DNA of 64,000 nt from Desmodesmus armatus (lineage: Eukaryota > Chlorophyta > Chlorophyceae > Sphaeropleales > Scenedesmaceae). Within the stretch, counting starts at the first letter, position 1. The number at the start of each line of letters is the position of its first letter. This document shows, in pieces, positions 40,171 through 52,830 of the stretch. The translations under genes and the position numbers were made by a program. The notes under the pieces were generated by a model. The model ran no database searches. It saw only the letters and a list, made by a program, of their open reading frames with translations, and was not told the origin of the DNA. Location of the stretch: positions 87,902-151,901 of the forward strand of contig VIIQ02000207.1 of assembly GCA_007449985.2 (NCBI GenBank), read 5' to 3'.

Positions 40171-43100
40171 GTGCTGCTGCCGTGACGTGGCCAAGTCAGA
40201 TGCTGCCAGATGCTGGCCAGCACGCAAAACTGCTCAACTGGGTGAAGGAATTAGGCACAAGCATTCCACACAAAGCTGCACTATGTGAATAGGGGTGCTG
40301 TTCAGGTGGTGGTCTGGATCCCTCCCCCTCCCCTCCTTCAAAAATTTGCTGCTGCTGCTGGGGCCCGGTCAGAAATCAAGTGTATCACCCATCGAAGCTA
40401 CTTTGACCGCACGCACATTGGCCTCACCCGTTGATTGATCTGCTCATTTCATCAAGCGGACAGCTTAATCTGACACAGGTGCTGTCTCTTGAGTGACTTC
40501 AGCACAGAATGCAGACTACAGCGACTGTACCGTCGTGATGGTGCCCTTCCATCATGGCATGTGGCCGCTACGAATGGAACTTCTGACAGCAGAGTGTAGC
40601 CAGTGCCTGATGGGTGTGTGCAGGGTGTTGATTTGGTGGACACAAGCACAACAAGGTTGAGGTGAACATTGCATTTATGTAGTCTGGCAGCACTGCCGCT
40701 CGACGGTATTGTATTTCCAACAGTGCATGCGCAGTCACTGTTCACCAACAGGAGCATCAACACCATAAGTTACACAGCTCCACAGCTCCATCACAACACC
40801 CATGTATGTACCTTTGGCAGTAGTAAAATTCTGCCGTAGTCAGCAACACCACTGACATCCAATACGGTACGTGACATATACATATGTTTACGTGTTCATG
40901 CGTGCATGCAGCCCAAATGGACCCAGGACCAGCAGATCAGGCATCAGTTGTAACAATCAGTCTTGCACCAAGCACCCATTCAGCATGCACCATCATGCAG
41001 CTGGAGGTGCGTCAGTATGTTCATCCATTGACAGGCACCCTCGGCTGCCAACACCCCCCATCGTCACAACATCACACATGGCGCCTGAGCTGACCAAACT
41101 TGTCCACTCGGACACCAAGACGACCAAGTCTAGCAATGCAGCATGCCGCATCACGAAGCTGCCACAGCACAACGTGCTGGGAGTCAGCGGCCTCAAGGGG
41201 CAATTCCAAAAGTCTCCTCCCAGTAGACCTGCAACAACCTGAAACCTTTTGCTAGGAGCCCCTCCTTTCCAGAGGAGGGGTTGAATCAGGACTGAAAGTC
41301 CCTGGAAAAACACCCAAGCCGTGTTCCGAACAGTGCATGCACAGGCTGCGTCATCGGGACTGCAGCACAGGCCAATCGCGTCTGACAAGGCCCAAGCATG
41401 TCCACAAAGACAAGGTGTGCTTGAAACCACATGCACCTTCAGCAGTCTCCACAAGACAGCACCTAGTCAGGGAGCGCAGGCAGCTGCAGCACCTTGCTTC
41501 ATGCATTCATAGGTAACACGCGGCTCACACACGCCTTATTACAAGCGCCAGAACAGCCACGAAAGTGACATAGTCCTGTCGTATGCAGGCAAGCTAGCGC
41601 CAACCACAGTTTCAGCACGCATGCTGTGTACGACTGCATCTCGGGACAGGCAGCCACAAGGCAGATTTGTACGCAGTACATATAATTGATGTTGATGGAT
41701 ATGAACAGGTGTCAACTGCGAGATTTGCCGTGGCTACTCAGCCCATGCATGCATGTATTGTGGTTGCCACACCACTTGCCTCACCACATGCCTTAGAACC
41801 CCCGCAGATATTCACTCCACAAAACCCACTCTCTCTGGTCCACCTGCCCGACAGCAAGCAAGGTTGCAAGGCAGACTATCCTGGATGCTAGTAGTACTGA
41901 AACACCTGCGTATGTGCAATCGCCTGGCAGCATGACACTGGACAGCTGCAGTGCACGCCAGTATATGGCTGATACTTCATGTGTCTTGCAACATGCAACC
42001 CGTGCCACCCCTGCACACGCCTCAAATCGACATTGCTCGCCTTGTGCACCGGCCACATTTGAGATGGGGTGCAAGTGCCCCTAACCAGTAGCTGTGTACA
42101 GTATGTGCGGTCGCTGAAGCCCGGTGTACTCCCAGGGCATGCCCTTGCTGGCTCAAAACCCTGCCAGCCTACTCAGTCTGTAAATCAACTCACAGACAGC
42201 CACTCACAGGGCCATACATGCATACACCAAGCGGCTCTTGTTTGACTGCAACAAGGTGCATGCTGAGCACAAAGCTACATGCCAACAACTGTGCAAAGGA
42301 ACGCAACTCACAGAGCGTGGGCAGCACAAGCCCCACCCATGACTGCTTATGGTGTTGGGAGGTTGGCTCGCAACAGGGGGAGCATTTGCAAAATCCCTGA
42401 CAACCCAAGGGAGCATGTGAACAGGGGCAAGCAAGGTGGGCAGAAGGGTGGAAGGCACTGTGAAGCAAGCAACGCTCCACACAACAGGATACTACTTCAG
42501 TCAATCGAAAGATCCCACCCCAGTGCTCGCTGCCAGGCAGCAAGTGTGTGTGATTCAAGCACTAAACGCTTCATCGACACACTTATTGTCGGATACCCTG
42601 ATCACTTTGAAACAGCACATGGCACAGCAAGCAGCACTGGCCTGTGCCAGCACCGACCCCAGCACAGATGAACAACCACAGCCCACAGAAATATCAGCAA
42701 GAGCTCCTGCTCCCAACTGGCTTCAGGGAGAACATGGCGCATCTAGATTTTATCTTGTTGGCAATCAAGCACATGTGTTCAAGGGTCCTTGTGGCAGCCA
42801 TGCAAGGCACATGCAGGCGTGGGCAGGAAACCTTCTTGCACAAGGCTCAACACCCCCCAGGCAGTGACTGCAGCGGCGTCACGTAGCAGTGAGGCGAGGC
42901 CAGCCCATAGGATTATCTTTGGCACATGCATAACAACCCAAACCACAACAGCAGACGGACCACAAGCATGAATGCTTCCTGTTCTTAGCGGCAGGCAGCC
43001 ATGCCCTGCTGTCACACTGGTTGGGGTGAACAACGTCCCTCACACAGTATTACTAAGCCCAGTGCAGGGATCCTGAACGCATGCCTTGCTGCCGCACGAA

Positions 43101-44334
43101 TGTCTCATGCACACGGTTATCAAGCCCTTCTCGCCGCATGCATTGCTTGAAACACAGGCAAACATGCTGCAACAAGCACGTCCACCATTCTGTAAAGCAT
43201 CATGGCAAGCCCAACCTTCATGTCAAACCAAACAAACATGCCACCTTTATGTCAAGCCCAAACCTGGTAGCAGAAAACTTTGGCTGCCTTATGGGCGCAC
43301 TTCTCCCCTAAACAACACAGCCTTATGCCAAGCCCCTAAGTGCCAACAGCACCCATGCTGCAGTCACACATGCCCTCCACCACATGCGACATTCACAGAA
43401 CAGGCTGCATGTACATGCCCACATGTGTGCTGCCACTGAAAAGGGCGCGCTTTATCTTTCAGACACCAAAAAACACTGCGCAAAAGCGACTGTAGCATTG
43501 AGTGGTGCATGTGCGACCCAAACAAAACGTATCTGCTACATCGGAAATTGTAAGTGACTGTGACAGTACGGCTGCGACAGTCGCAAGTCGATATAATGGA
43601 GACAGTCCGGCTGTCCGCCACGGCTGCTGCGACTGAACGCCGACTGAGGCACAGACAGTCGAGGACCGCTGTGACAGTCGACGGGTGTAAGTATGACCAT
43701 AATTGTCTTGTATGGCTGTTTCAGACTTGGAAAATCGCACATATAATAGTATCTGTCGATCCTACCGCATTCTGATAAGTACACTGCCCTGGACCGGTCC
43801 TGCCTTGCCCTGGCGGGCTCTCTCAGTGTGAACAACACTCAAGTGTATGAAGTAGTTGCGCAGATTGCTGATTCAAGCATGAGGCACACCAACACAGCAA
43901 CTATTCTGCTCTCAGGCACGCCCAAGCACCAGGATGTGCACAGCAAAGAGCAATTATGAAGGCCTTGCAGCTGTGTCGACTGTGTCAACTGTAGTGCAAG
44001 CCCTTGGAGACTTGTGAGTGCAAGGAGAGGGTTGGGTACACTTTCAGCAAGCAAGCTTACAAACACATGCAAGTTGGCTCATGCACATCTTGCTCAAAAG
44101 CCGCCCCACAGATGATGGCACAAGCAGCTGATACTTTGCAAAGCACCGCTGATGACAACATGCTCAGAGTAAGCTTCCAAGGGTTAGTTTTCAGCAATGG
44201 AAAGGTGTGACCCTTAGGGCTGCCTTCCACAAGCCGCTGGCGCCGCTGTTGCATTGCAATGGCCAGGCGGCCCAAGTTCAAGTTCAAGTTGGCAAGCGAT
44301 AGTATGTTGGGGGTTCACCAAAAGCCTGAGGACG

Positions 44335-44567
44335 CGGGGGGGGGGGGGGGGTTGCCAACGAATTGAAAAGATGTATTCCTCCCCCCATTTCCGTTTGAGG
44401 CTCTTTGGCCTAGACACCGTTCACCCTGGGGCAAGTTTCAGGCTCGTTAAGGCACCGCTGTCCCCCAAGCCGACAAGCCGCTGAATGCCTACCCCACCTT
44501 TTCCCGTTTGAGGCTGTCCTCCATTCCTAGAGGGTTCAGGCCTGGCAACCCCCCCCCCCCCCCCCCG
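44335..44567. repeat. Inverted element with poly(G) and poly(C) ends
   Basis: A G15 run followed by TTGCCA at 44336-44356 is mirrored by TGGCAAC followed by a C18 run at 44543-44566. The interior contains two copies of TTTCCGTTTGAGGCT / TTCCCGTTTGAGGCT. It looks like a small foldback or MITE-like unit about 230 bp long. Confidence 0.6.
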
Positions 44568-46860
44568 GGGGGTCTTGGTTTCAGGTGGGCCCCAGGCCTA
44601 GGCTGCTGAGTGGCAGCGGACTAGACAAGCTAGGATGGGACAAAAGGGTTAGGTTCAGCCCATGCTTAGCCGTGTTGCCAGCAGCTGGCAAATCCCACCG
44701 TCGGGAACCGCTATGGAAGCTGTCACTTGTACAGTAGTGAACATTACATGAGAACCTCAGCTGTCACCCCAGCTTTTGAAAATGCCATGCAGTAAGCCAG
44801 ACATATCATCGCTTTGACTGCACTTGTCGATTGCTAGGAAATCTATCGTATGACAGAAGCGTCGTCGCTCGATATGGACGTACAGAGCAGCAGCATGTGT
44901 GCAGCAATCTCAGCTGATCTGGACAGCAAGGCAAGCAATGGTGCAGCCAGTTTCACCCAACAGCACGTTCTACGTACTGCGAATTGATCTTTTCAATGTA
45001 TCTGGCATCCGTCGTCAATGGGGCGCTCAATGACGTGAGTCAGAGACAACCAACTTCCTTTCAGTTGATTATTGGCTGGCTCAGGGACGCTGCAACACAT
45101 GAGGAACCACTCAAGAGAAGGTGATTAAAAAGTGAAACGCATTGGCATGCATGGCAGGCATCACTGCTTTCCAGACAGAAGCATATGCAAGGAGCAGCAA
45201 ATGGTGGTGCACTGTTGGCACTGTTGGCACTGTTGACACAACAAATTGACCTGTGCTGGACATCCCAAACATCACGTGGCACGTCTTTTTGCCTACTGTG
45301 CAGGAGCCATCAGCACCTGCTGCACTTGTTGATGGGCTGAACTGCCAGCAGAGGCGGGTGAACCCAAGGCAGACACTCAGCCAGAGACAGGGCTTCCATG
45401 GCCAGCAGGACAGCAGCAAGGGTTCATGACTACCTAGGCAGCATGTCCTGCGCATGAGCAAGACAGTGGCTGTACTTACTGGCTGCAAGGGCAACCAACT
45501 CCAAAGATGCTGCGCAACTCCAAAGATGCTGCGCGCGCGCAGTTGAACAGATGCTATCTGCATTCCATATGTAGGTGTGCAGCTGATGTGCCTGTTGTTG
45601 GCTGGTTTGAATGCAGGCGGCCTCAAGTGTCCGGGCAGCAAGCAGTGTGTGAGCGTACTGAGCACTTCTGATTCCACTCAGCACTTTGACTACTCAACAG
45701 GCATGATGGATTCAATTGCTGATGTGCCACAGTGCTTCCTTGTTGTCAGGTGACACCATGTGCCAGTATGTCTGCCGCGGCATTGCTACATTATGCGTTG
45801 GGTCCTGCACTGCTACGCACCGCGGGCACCAGCAAACAAGACGCTAGGTGTGCTATCCCGTCAAGGGACGTCAAGGCTTGGTTGACTGCTGACCCCTTCC
45901 AGTTTGTGGTTTTGCCCGCGTTGCAGTTCCAGCAGTGCGCGTGCGCAACAAGCTGTGGCTCAACGTTTTCAAGAAACTGAGGCGGACTAACGAGGCTCAG
46001 CAAAGGACCAGTCCATTGCTGCAGCTGCTGGACCTGCAGGTGGGGCATGCGCATCAGCAGCAAGCCTTTCTCAACATGAGAAGGTGCAGCCTGCTCCTGG
46101 GATTGTCGTCTACAGACATAAGTAGGAATGCAACGTGGTGTAGCTTGCCCTTGTACACCTTGCCTGCTCATGAGCGTTGCATACCAAACAGTCACAAACA
46201 CTCGTGCAGGGTGCAGCACGGCATGTTTCATCATGACATGACCTCTGGGTGTTGCCAGGCTTGGCCACATAGTACATGAATGTGATCTGTCACATGTCAA
46301 AGCTCTGTGCTTGTTGGTGCTCAACTGCAGGGTTGGAGCTGAGACTCATCATCATTCCTGAGGAGTGCAGGAGCCTGAAGCACCCTGGCTGTGAGCGTGC
46401 AGTGTTCACGCATTGCTCGACAGATGCTGGATGTGGTGGCACTGGATAGTGTTGTAGGGAGAACGAGGGCGACTGTGTTGCTGCCCCATCTCCGCTAGTG
46501 TCGACCATCAGCTGTGACGTGTGCAGCATCATGTTGGTGGGGGTTTCTACTGGCAGTCACGAGATTTTTGTCAGGGTGGGACTTTGGTGTGTCTATGCCT
46601 GGGTGGGCGAGCCTCTCCATCTTGGTTCCAACTTCCTTGGAAAGTTTAGCTTGGCTGTTATGCAGGGCATGTTTTGTCAGCAGCAGGGTGTGCATCCTCT
46701 CTAGACTTGCTTGGACCTGAGGCCTGTGTGCCGCTGTCCTGGCCTGAGCATGTTGCTGTGAAAAGTGAGTAACATGGATGTCGTTGCGCATGCATTCACC
46801 TGGACAGGCACTAACAACGATAAACATTGACATAGTAGCCTAATTTTCTCGCAACAGTGG

Positions 46861-47012
46861 GCGCTGTGCAGTCGGCTTTGGCAAGTCGCGACTGTTGCAG
46901 TCGACTGGCGACAGTCGCGACTGTGGACAGCCGACTGTTACAGCCCCGGTTAAGCCATGTACTGTGATAGCCACGACTGTAAAAAAGGCCTTAGTCGGCT
47001 GTCACAGTCTCG
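46861..47012. repeat. Cluster of CGACAGTCG / CGACTGT palindromic motifs
   Basis: At least six CGACTGT or its complement ACAGTCG occur in about 150 bp (for example GCGACAGTCGCGACTGT at 46909-46925). A related but less regular cluster lies at 43555-43690. Possibly termini of a foldback transposon. Confidence 0.55.
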
Positions 47013-47507
47013 TACATATTTCCGATGTTAGCTGCTTGGAGATGACACCAGCAGCGCTGCGGGCGTATACTGTTGAGCAATTCCTGACATCAGTGGTTGT
47101 ACAGGTGAGGTCGGGGTTTGGGGGGCAATGCCATAGGTGGTATGAAGCTGTGTGCTGTTGTGCTGTGGTTGAGAGGGTAGGGGCAGTACAGGGGGTCTCT
47201 GTGATTGAGCCAAGCAGAATGCAGGCTGGGTCACAACATGAGTTTTCTTGGTCGACTGCTCGCTAGACTACTTGTTTTGGGGGGGGGGGGGATGTTGATA
47301 CAAGTAGATACTTTCACCGCAAAGCATGTACTTGCCAGATGTGCTGTGCTGTGCTTTGCACTGACCCCCCTCTGCTGCCCCCCTTGCAGGCGCCGATGGC
47401 ATTGCACCCCCGCCCTTTGCTTGCCACCAGGACGGCGGCATTTGTCATCCCCTTTGCAGCACTGGCAACAATGGTGATCAGGTGCTAAGCGGTCAGCAGC
47501 ACCTCAG

Positions 47508-47850
47508 ACAGACACCAGATGACAGCCAGGCAGGCCATTATAAGTGCATCGTCCTCTTGATGGCCCTGAGCCTGGCGTCAATTACCAACTAGTACATCAG
47601 ATGACAACAGTCTGCAGGCGCCTGGCCATCTGTATGGGGCCAGGGCCCTGAGCAACGGCAGAAGCGGGGCGTGAGTGGCTATCCTCAGCGACCCTTGACA
47701 CACACGACTGACAGCAGTGATGTTGGTTGAAGATACAAGGCTGCAGTGACAGCAGCGGCTGCGGTGTGCAAGTGGAGGTGCCCTTAGCAGGGCTGCCCTG
47801 CACACCCCCATGCCATATGTATCTTGTGCAGTATGAGCAGTGACAGCAAT
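47508..47850. repeat. Dispersed ~340-bp repeat, copy A
   Basis: Shares long blocks with 57860-58195: AGCCAGGCAGGCCAT, GTGCATCGTCCTCTTGATGG, CATCTGTATGGGGCCAGGGC, GCGGGGCGTGAGTGG, GCAGTGACAGCAGCGGCTGC and GCCATATGTATCTT, in the same order and orientation. Copies are 10 kb apart. Confidence 0.9.
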
Positions 47851-48156
47851 GGTTGCGCTGTGCATGTTTATGTGCCCTTGGCGGGGCTGTCCTGCACACC
47901 CTTGCGCCACATGTGTTTGATTTGGGAGACGGGTAGGTGTACATCATGACCGGTTCAGCAAAGGACTGTTGTTGAACTGTTGACTGCTGGGCGTGGCACC
48001 AAGTGGCGTGAAGGCACAGCAGGCCGTCAGCGTGTGGTGAAGCTGCAAGCACATTGGGTCTCCTACTGCATCGGGGGGTGCAGTGGGCAGCCTGGTGTTG
48101 CACCCCACACCTCAGTTGGGTCACCTGCTGCCTCAGCGGACCATCATGGTGTTGCA

Positions 48157-48157
<1 letters not shown>

Positions 48158-48212
<55 letters not shown>

Positions 48213-48213
48213 A
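48158..48213. repeat. (GCT)n / (CAG)n microsatellite
   Basis: Uninterrupted GCT triplets, about 18 units; not in a recognised coding exon. Confidence 0.9.
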
Positions 48214-48427
48214 GCCGCATCATGGTGTTGGATGCGAGTAGTGGCAGCAGTGGTGGGGGTGTGCAGGTTGACATGTGCTGTGTTGTCCTGCGCACCCTAT
48301 GTGTTGCTCAGGTGGGGCCAGCTGGTGCACCAGTTGTATTACACCTGGCTTGACCGTCAAGCCAGGGTTTTGGATATGAGGTGTGCTGGTCGCTGGTTGC
48401 TCGTATGCCTTTCACACACAGTGAGTG

Positions 48428-48565
48428 GGTGTGTCTCGGGGGATGGCGTTGCTGAGCTTGCCGACTCAGCCTGGTGTGTTTCGGGGGTGGCACTGGCTGA
48501 GCTTGCCGACTCAGCTTGGTGTGTTTCGGGGGAAGGTAATGGCTGAGCTTGCCGACTCAGCCTGC
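48428..48565. repeat. Minisatellite, three ~46-bp units
   Basis: The unit contains GCTGAGCTTGCCGACTCAGC followed by (C/T)TGGTGTGTTTCGGGGG. GCTGAGCTTGCCGACTCAGC is itself nearly palindromic (GCTGAG...CTCAGC). Confidence 0.88.
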
Positions 48566-51500
48566 AATGAATGGGCTGGTTGGACTGTAGGATTTGTGAG
48601 GACAGTGTGCCCTGCCTGTGGCGCTGTCAGGGCCAGGTGGTTTCCACCAAGCCACTATGTTTGTGGTGCTGTTTGGTACGTTGTGTGTGTGGACTAATAC
48701 AGCAACGACAGCATAGATAAGCAGCGTGCACCCCTGTTTACTTTCCATGACTGTGCTGTGCTGTGTTGTGCTGGGCTGTGTCAGCAGGCATCGGGGGGTG
48801 CCAGCTGTTCAGCTCAGACCAGGAACCATGTAACAACAGTGTATGGACCTGGCTCCACTACGCACATAGCTACATGTCACAAATGCCATTTGCCATGGTG
48901 GCACCACTATAGCCCTGAGGACTCAGCCACTATGCCTCCTCCACTGCTTGCAGCTGATGGAGCAGCGTGCTGAACCACTGAGTGACTGATGCCGCAGCTG
49001 GCTGGCTGTGTAGTACGGTTGCACTTCCATGTTCTCATCACCCCACATAAGCCCTCCTGTAAGCCGTCTGGTGCTATTGCAACTCAAACGGCACTGCAAC
49101 ATGACTCATGACAGCAATGCTGAGCAGACTATCCGCCCATGCCTAACACCCATGCGTTACGGGCTGCATTTGTGCTGCTGCTGGTTGAGTCAAGGTTGCT
49201 AGTAGGTTAACCGGATGGGTGGCTCCTTGGAGGGCAGCAACACCATGTGTGCATGTGTTTCAGGGGCGCACTGCTGCTGGCTGCTGCAAGCGATGTGTGC
49301 AGCACTAGAGCCCCTGATTGTGGCACGTGCCATCTCTGTGAGGACCTGAACCGCCCGCTCAGCAGTTGGCTGTTGCAGCTGACTGACTGCGTCGCAACTG
49401 CAGCATCCACACCTGAACTTGTTTTGCAGCACCCACCCAAGCCCTAAACACCCTTGATGATGCTTAGAGCAGCCCTCCCCCAAGCCAAACCCTTGGCCAC
49501 GGCCAAGCACTGCCACCCCGCTACTCCTCAGCCCCACCCTCACTCCAACCCAGTGATTGCGTCCTGCCAGCTTGCACGCCAAGCTGGGAGGAGGTACAGC
49601 TGCTGCTGTCCCTACCGCCAGCTGCTATCTATTGACAGTGACGTGCAGCCAACCATGCTATTTTGTTTGATTGTTTACAGGTGCATCTTCGCCTCTGCAG
49701 CACTGGTTTGCTGAGTGCTATCACCCTCAGGGCTATGTTTCTCCACACACCTGGTGGTCAACACCCAGCATCAGCTGCTTCCTGCCCTCCATGCAGCAAC
49801 GCCAGCTGTGAGCCACAGCCTACTGCTGCTGAGCTGTGCTCGCCCTAGCAACCGATCAGGAGTACATCCTGCTGCGTGCTGGCCTATGGGGGCTGATCTG
49901 ACTCCGCTGAAAGAGGATTCACTTGACTCATTGAGGCTACTGCACTGGCCATGGTGTGCTGGCGAACCAAGCACTGATGCAGCTCTTTAATTTGCAGTCA
50001 CTATGACGTATTTGAGATCCTCATATGTCACGGCGGGCACAGGGAAGCAGTGCGAGGGGACCATCAGCAACACGCTGTCAGGGACCACGAGATACAGCAC
50101 TCCCTCGCCACGTACGAGTTAGTGGACTTACTTTAGGTCTTAGCCTGCAACTTACTTTAGGTCTTAGCCTTCAACAGCAGCCTTAAAGCAGGTCTACCCA
50201 TGCTACAGGTGCTGCGAAGTTTGACCATCATGATCAGCCTCAAGGCGCGCTCGCCTGTCCGTTGCGAACAAGTTTGTCCCCCTGTGCACCTGCCCTGTGT
50301 CCAATTTATAGATTAGGTCGTTACTCTATCAGCACTTTGCAATCGCATAAAGCAACTCATTGCCCAGTTTGTGGCCACCATGGGGCAGTCACCGTCGCCA
50401 GCTGAAGGTCCAGCAGTCAGCAGCTGTGTACAGCAGGTGCTGTCCATTGCCATGCAGGCTATGTACAACGCTTGGATGTTCACAACCAAAGATGTTCTTC
50501 CCAGCATTAAGGGGTCTGCCCAGCCAGGTATTACCAATGTCCGGCATGCTGCGCAGCAGCCCTCACAAATGTCAAATACCACCAGCTTCATCAAAGCTGC
50601 TGCAAACCCCTGAATTGGAGGCCCAAACCATGGTGCCTCAAACCCTGCAACTGCAGCCGACAGCATTTGCAGGGCGACAATCCTGCCAGTGCTGTCAGCA
50701 GTGTGTCACGGTGTCACTAGTGCTGCTGCCACCTCCATCAGCAAATGCCAGCAGACACCCTGCTGCCAGTAGTGTCGGCCTTCACGTGGTGTGGCAGGCT
50801 GTACGACCCACGCCTTGAACACTACTGCCTTGAACACTACTTGCTGTAAACCCACATCGCAGGGGCCTGCAGGACACAGCAGACGCCAGCAGCAGACAAC
50901 TCAGCGGCAGTGCCAACAGCAAGTGATCACATCATGATCACATCATGATGCACAGAGCAGGATGTCAGTGCAGGACACACTAGAGCCTGAACAGTCCCAA
51001 CAACAGCGTCATGCAATGCTCTGGCAAGGGGTTAAGGACTGCAGGCTATTCATTGCAATGTCAATGTGCATGTAGTTGCCTTAAGTGAGCACTTGAGGGC
51101 CTCAACAGCAGTGCAAGTGGCGGCAGCAAACACACAAGATGGTCACTTCATGCACATGCATGCGAATTGGAAGCACTCAACAGCCCAACTGAAAGCAGTC
51201 AAGGATTAACCAAGGCACGAGCTGCCTGGGGCTGGGGCTGTGCACATGTCTCTGTCACACCAGTACCGTGCTGGGCTTGCTCAGCAGCACTGCCTGGGGC
51301 CTTTGGGGGTTGGGGGACATGTACCTCTTGCTGCTGCTGGTCTTGTTGGTGGTTTGAATGCTGCTGCTGCAGTTGCCAGCCTACCTCACAGCCCTCCTGT
51401 ACTGACCCTGCAAAGCCATCCACTGCTCCTGCTCCTGCTGCTGCTGCTCGTTGTCATGGTTGTGGTGGCGTTACGATGCTGCAGTGGCTGTGAGGGTGGC

Positions 51501-52830
51501 TGCAGGCTGCCTGGCTGCAGCTCACCGCAGGTTCGAGCACTGCAGTATAGCCGGCAGACACAGTAGGCCAGGCGGGCACACTGCCATCCTGCAGCAAGGC
51601 AGCAGCGGGAACAACTGCTTAGATGGTACTGCGACGGTGACACCGTGTGGTATGTGAGCCTTGCTGAGGCTCATGATGGGCGACCCACCAGTGTTCCTCA
51701 GTTTCAGCAGTGCCCACCCCACACCTGTGCCACTAACTTCTGCAGCTGCCCGGCAGCTGTGTGACACCCTTGCCCCACACCCCAAGCCTCACGTATATTA
51801 CTTGTGCAACCTCGACACGCCCTAGTACCAGTGAATGGCTGACAAGAGCTGTCTCATCTTCATGCGTGACAACACAACACAGGATCTACTAGGATCTACA
51901 GGACTCCTGCCTCTAGTAGAGTCTACTATACAAACATACGGTATGTTTGTGTAGCCGTGCTTCCCACCTCATCTGCCTCCGCCTCCTGCCTCAGCACAGA
52001 GTGTGCCATGCACTCAGGGGGGTGTTGATGCAGGCCTGTCTAGCCCTCTCCTGCTGCTGCAGCTTCACATCACCCTAAAAGCCCTGCTGTTTGAGCTGCA
52101 GGCTTGCAGCTCCTTCTGCTGCTGCCAGTAGTTGCGCATCCACAGCATCCTGCAGGGTGTGCTGGTGAACACAGGGATCACTCTGGCACTGACCCTGCAC
52201 ACAAGCTGGGGGGGGGGGGGGGCAGAGGGTGGGGTGCAGGCAGAGGTGGTGGGTGGGGGTGGGGGGGGGGGGTACCAGCCACGTCAGCCATCTGCTCAGC
52301 TACTGCAAGCAGACCGAAGATCCGTTTGCAGCCTGAAGCCATGAATTTCCTTTTCACTTTCATTTCGTGATGTGTGCAGGGCTGCTTTCAGCGGTCCAGG
52401 TGTCATCCGTCCGGCCTACTGGAAGCACTTACTAGGTTCCAGCACTACATCGTGCTTTTTCACGGTGGTCAACTATCAAATCCGCCGTAGTCCACGTTGC
52501 TGGCTGTTGTGTCACGGCGATAAAGAAATTGGCGCCAGGGCTCAGATGAAGGCGAAACTCGGTCCAATTGTGCGCTTTGGATAGATTTCAGTACTCGAAT
52601 AGCAAACTGTTTGTTTCATGGGCGCCAGAGGCAGATATCGTGTTATTTTGTTGACGAAGTTGCGTTGTCTCTGCATCGATCCCTCAAATTCCCGCGCTCC
52701 TCGAGGGCTCTAGAGCTGCCCAGGCTGACAGAAAGTATCTCTGTCTTATTTCAAACAAAAATTGCGTTTCAATCAGCAGGAAGGCGCCCTACAGCCACAG
52801 CTTGGCAACGTTGGACCTTGGACTGGAACG

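Larger units (their letters stand above)
36339..52830. other. Large host region without recognisable genes, repeat-rich
   Basis: 16.5 kb in which I cannot support any protein-coding gene. The longest frames are low-complexity or follow repeats. Supported content: a long hairpin (37575-37650), direct repeats at 38.9-40.2 kb, poly(G)/poly(C)-ended inverted element (44335-44567), CGACAGTCG-rich tracts, a 340-bp dispersed repeat (47508-47850), CAG tract and a minisatellite at 48.2-48.6 kb. Parts may be transposon remnants or non-coding RNA loci. Confidence 0.5.
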
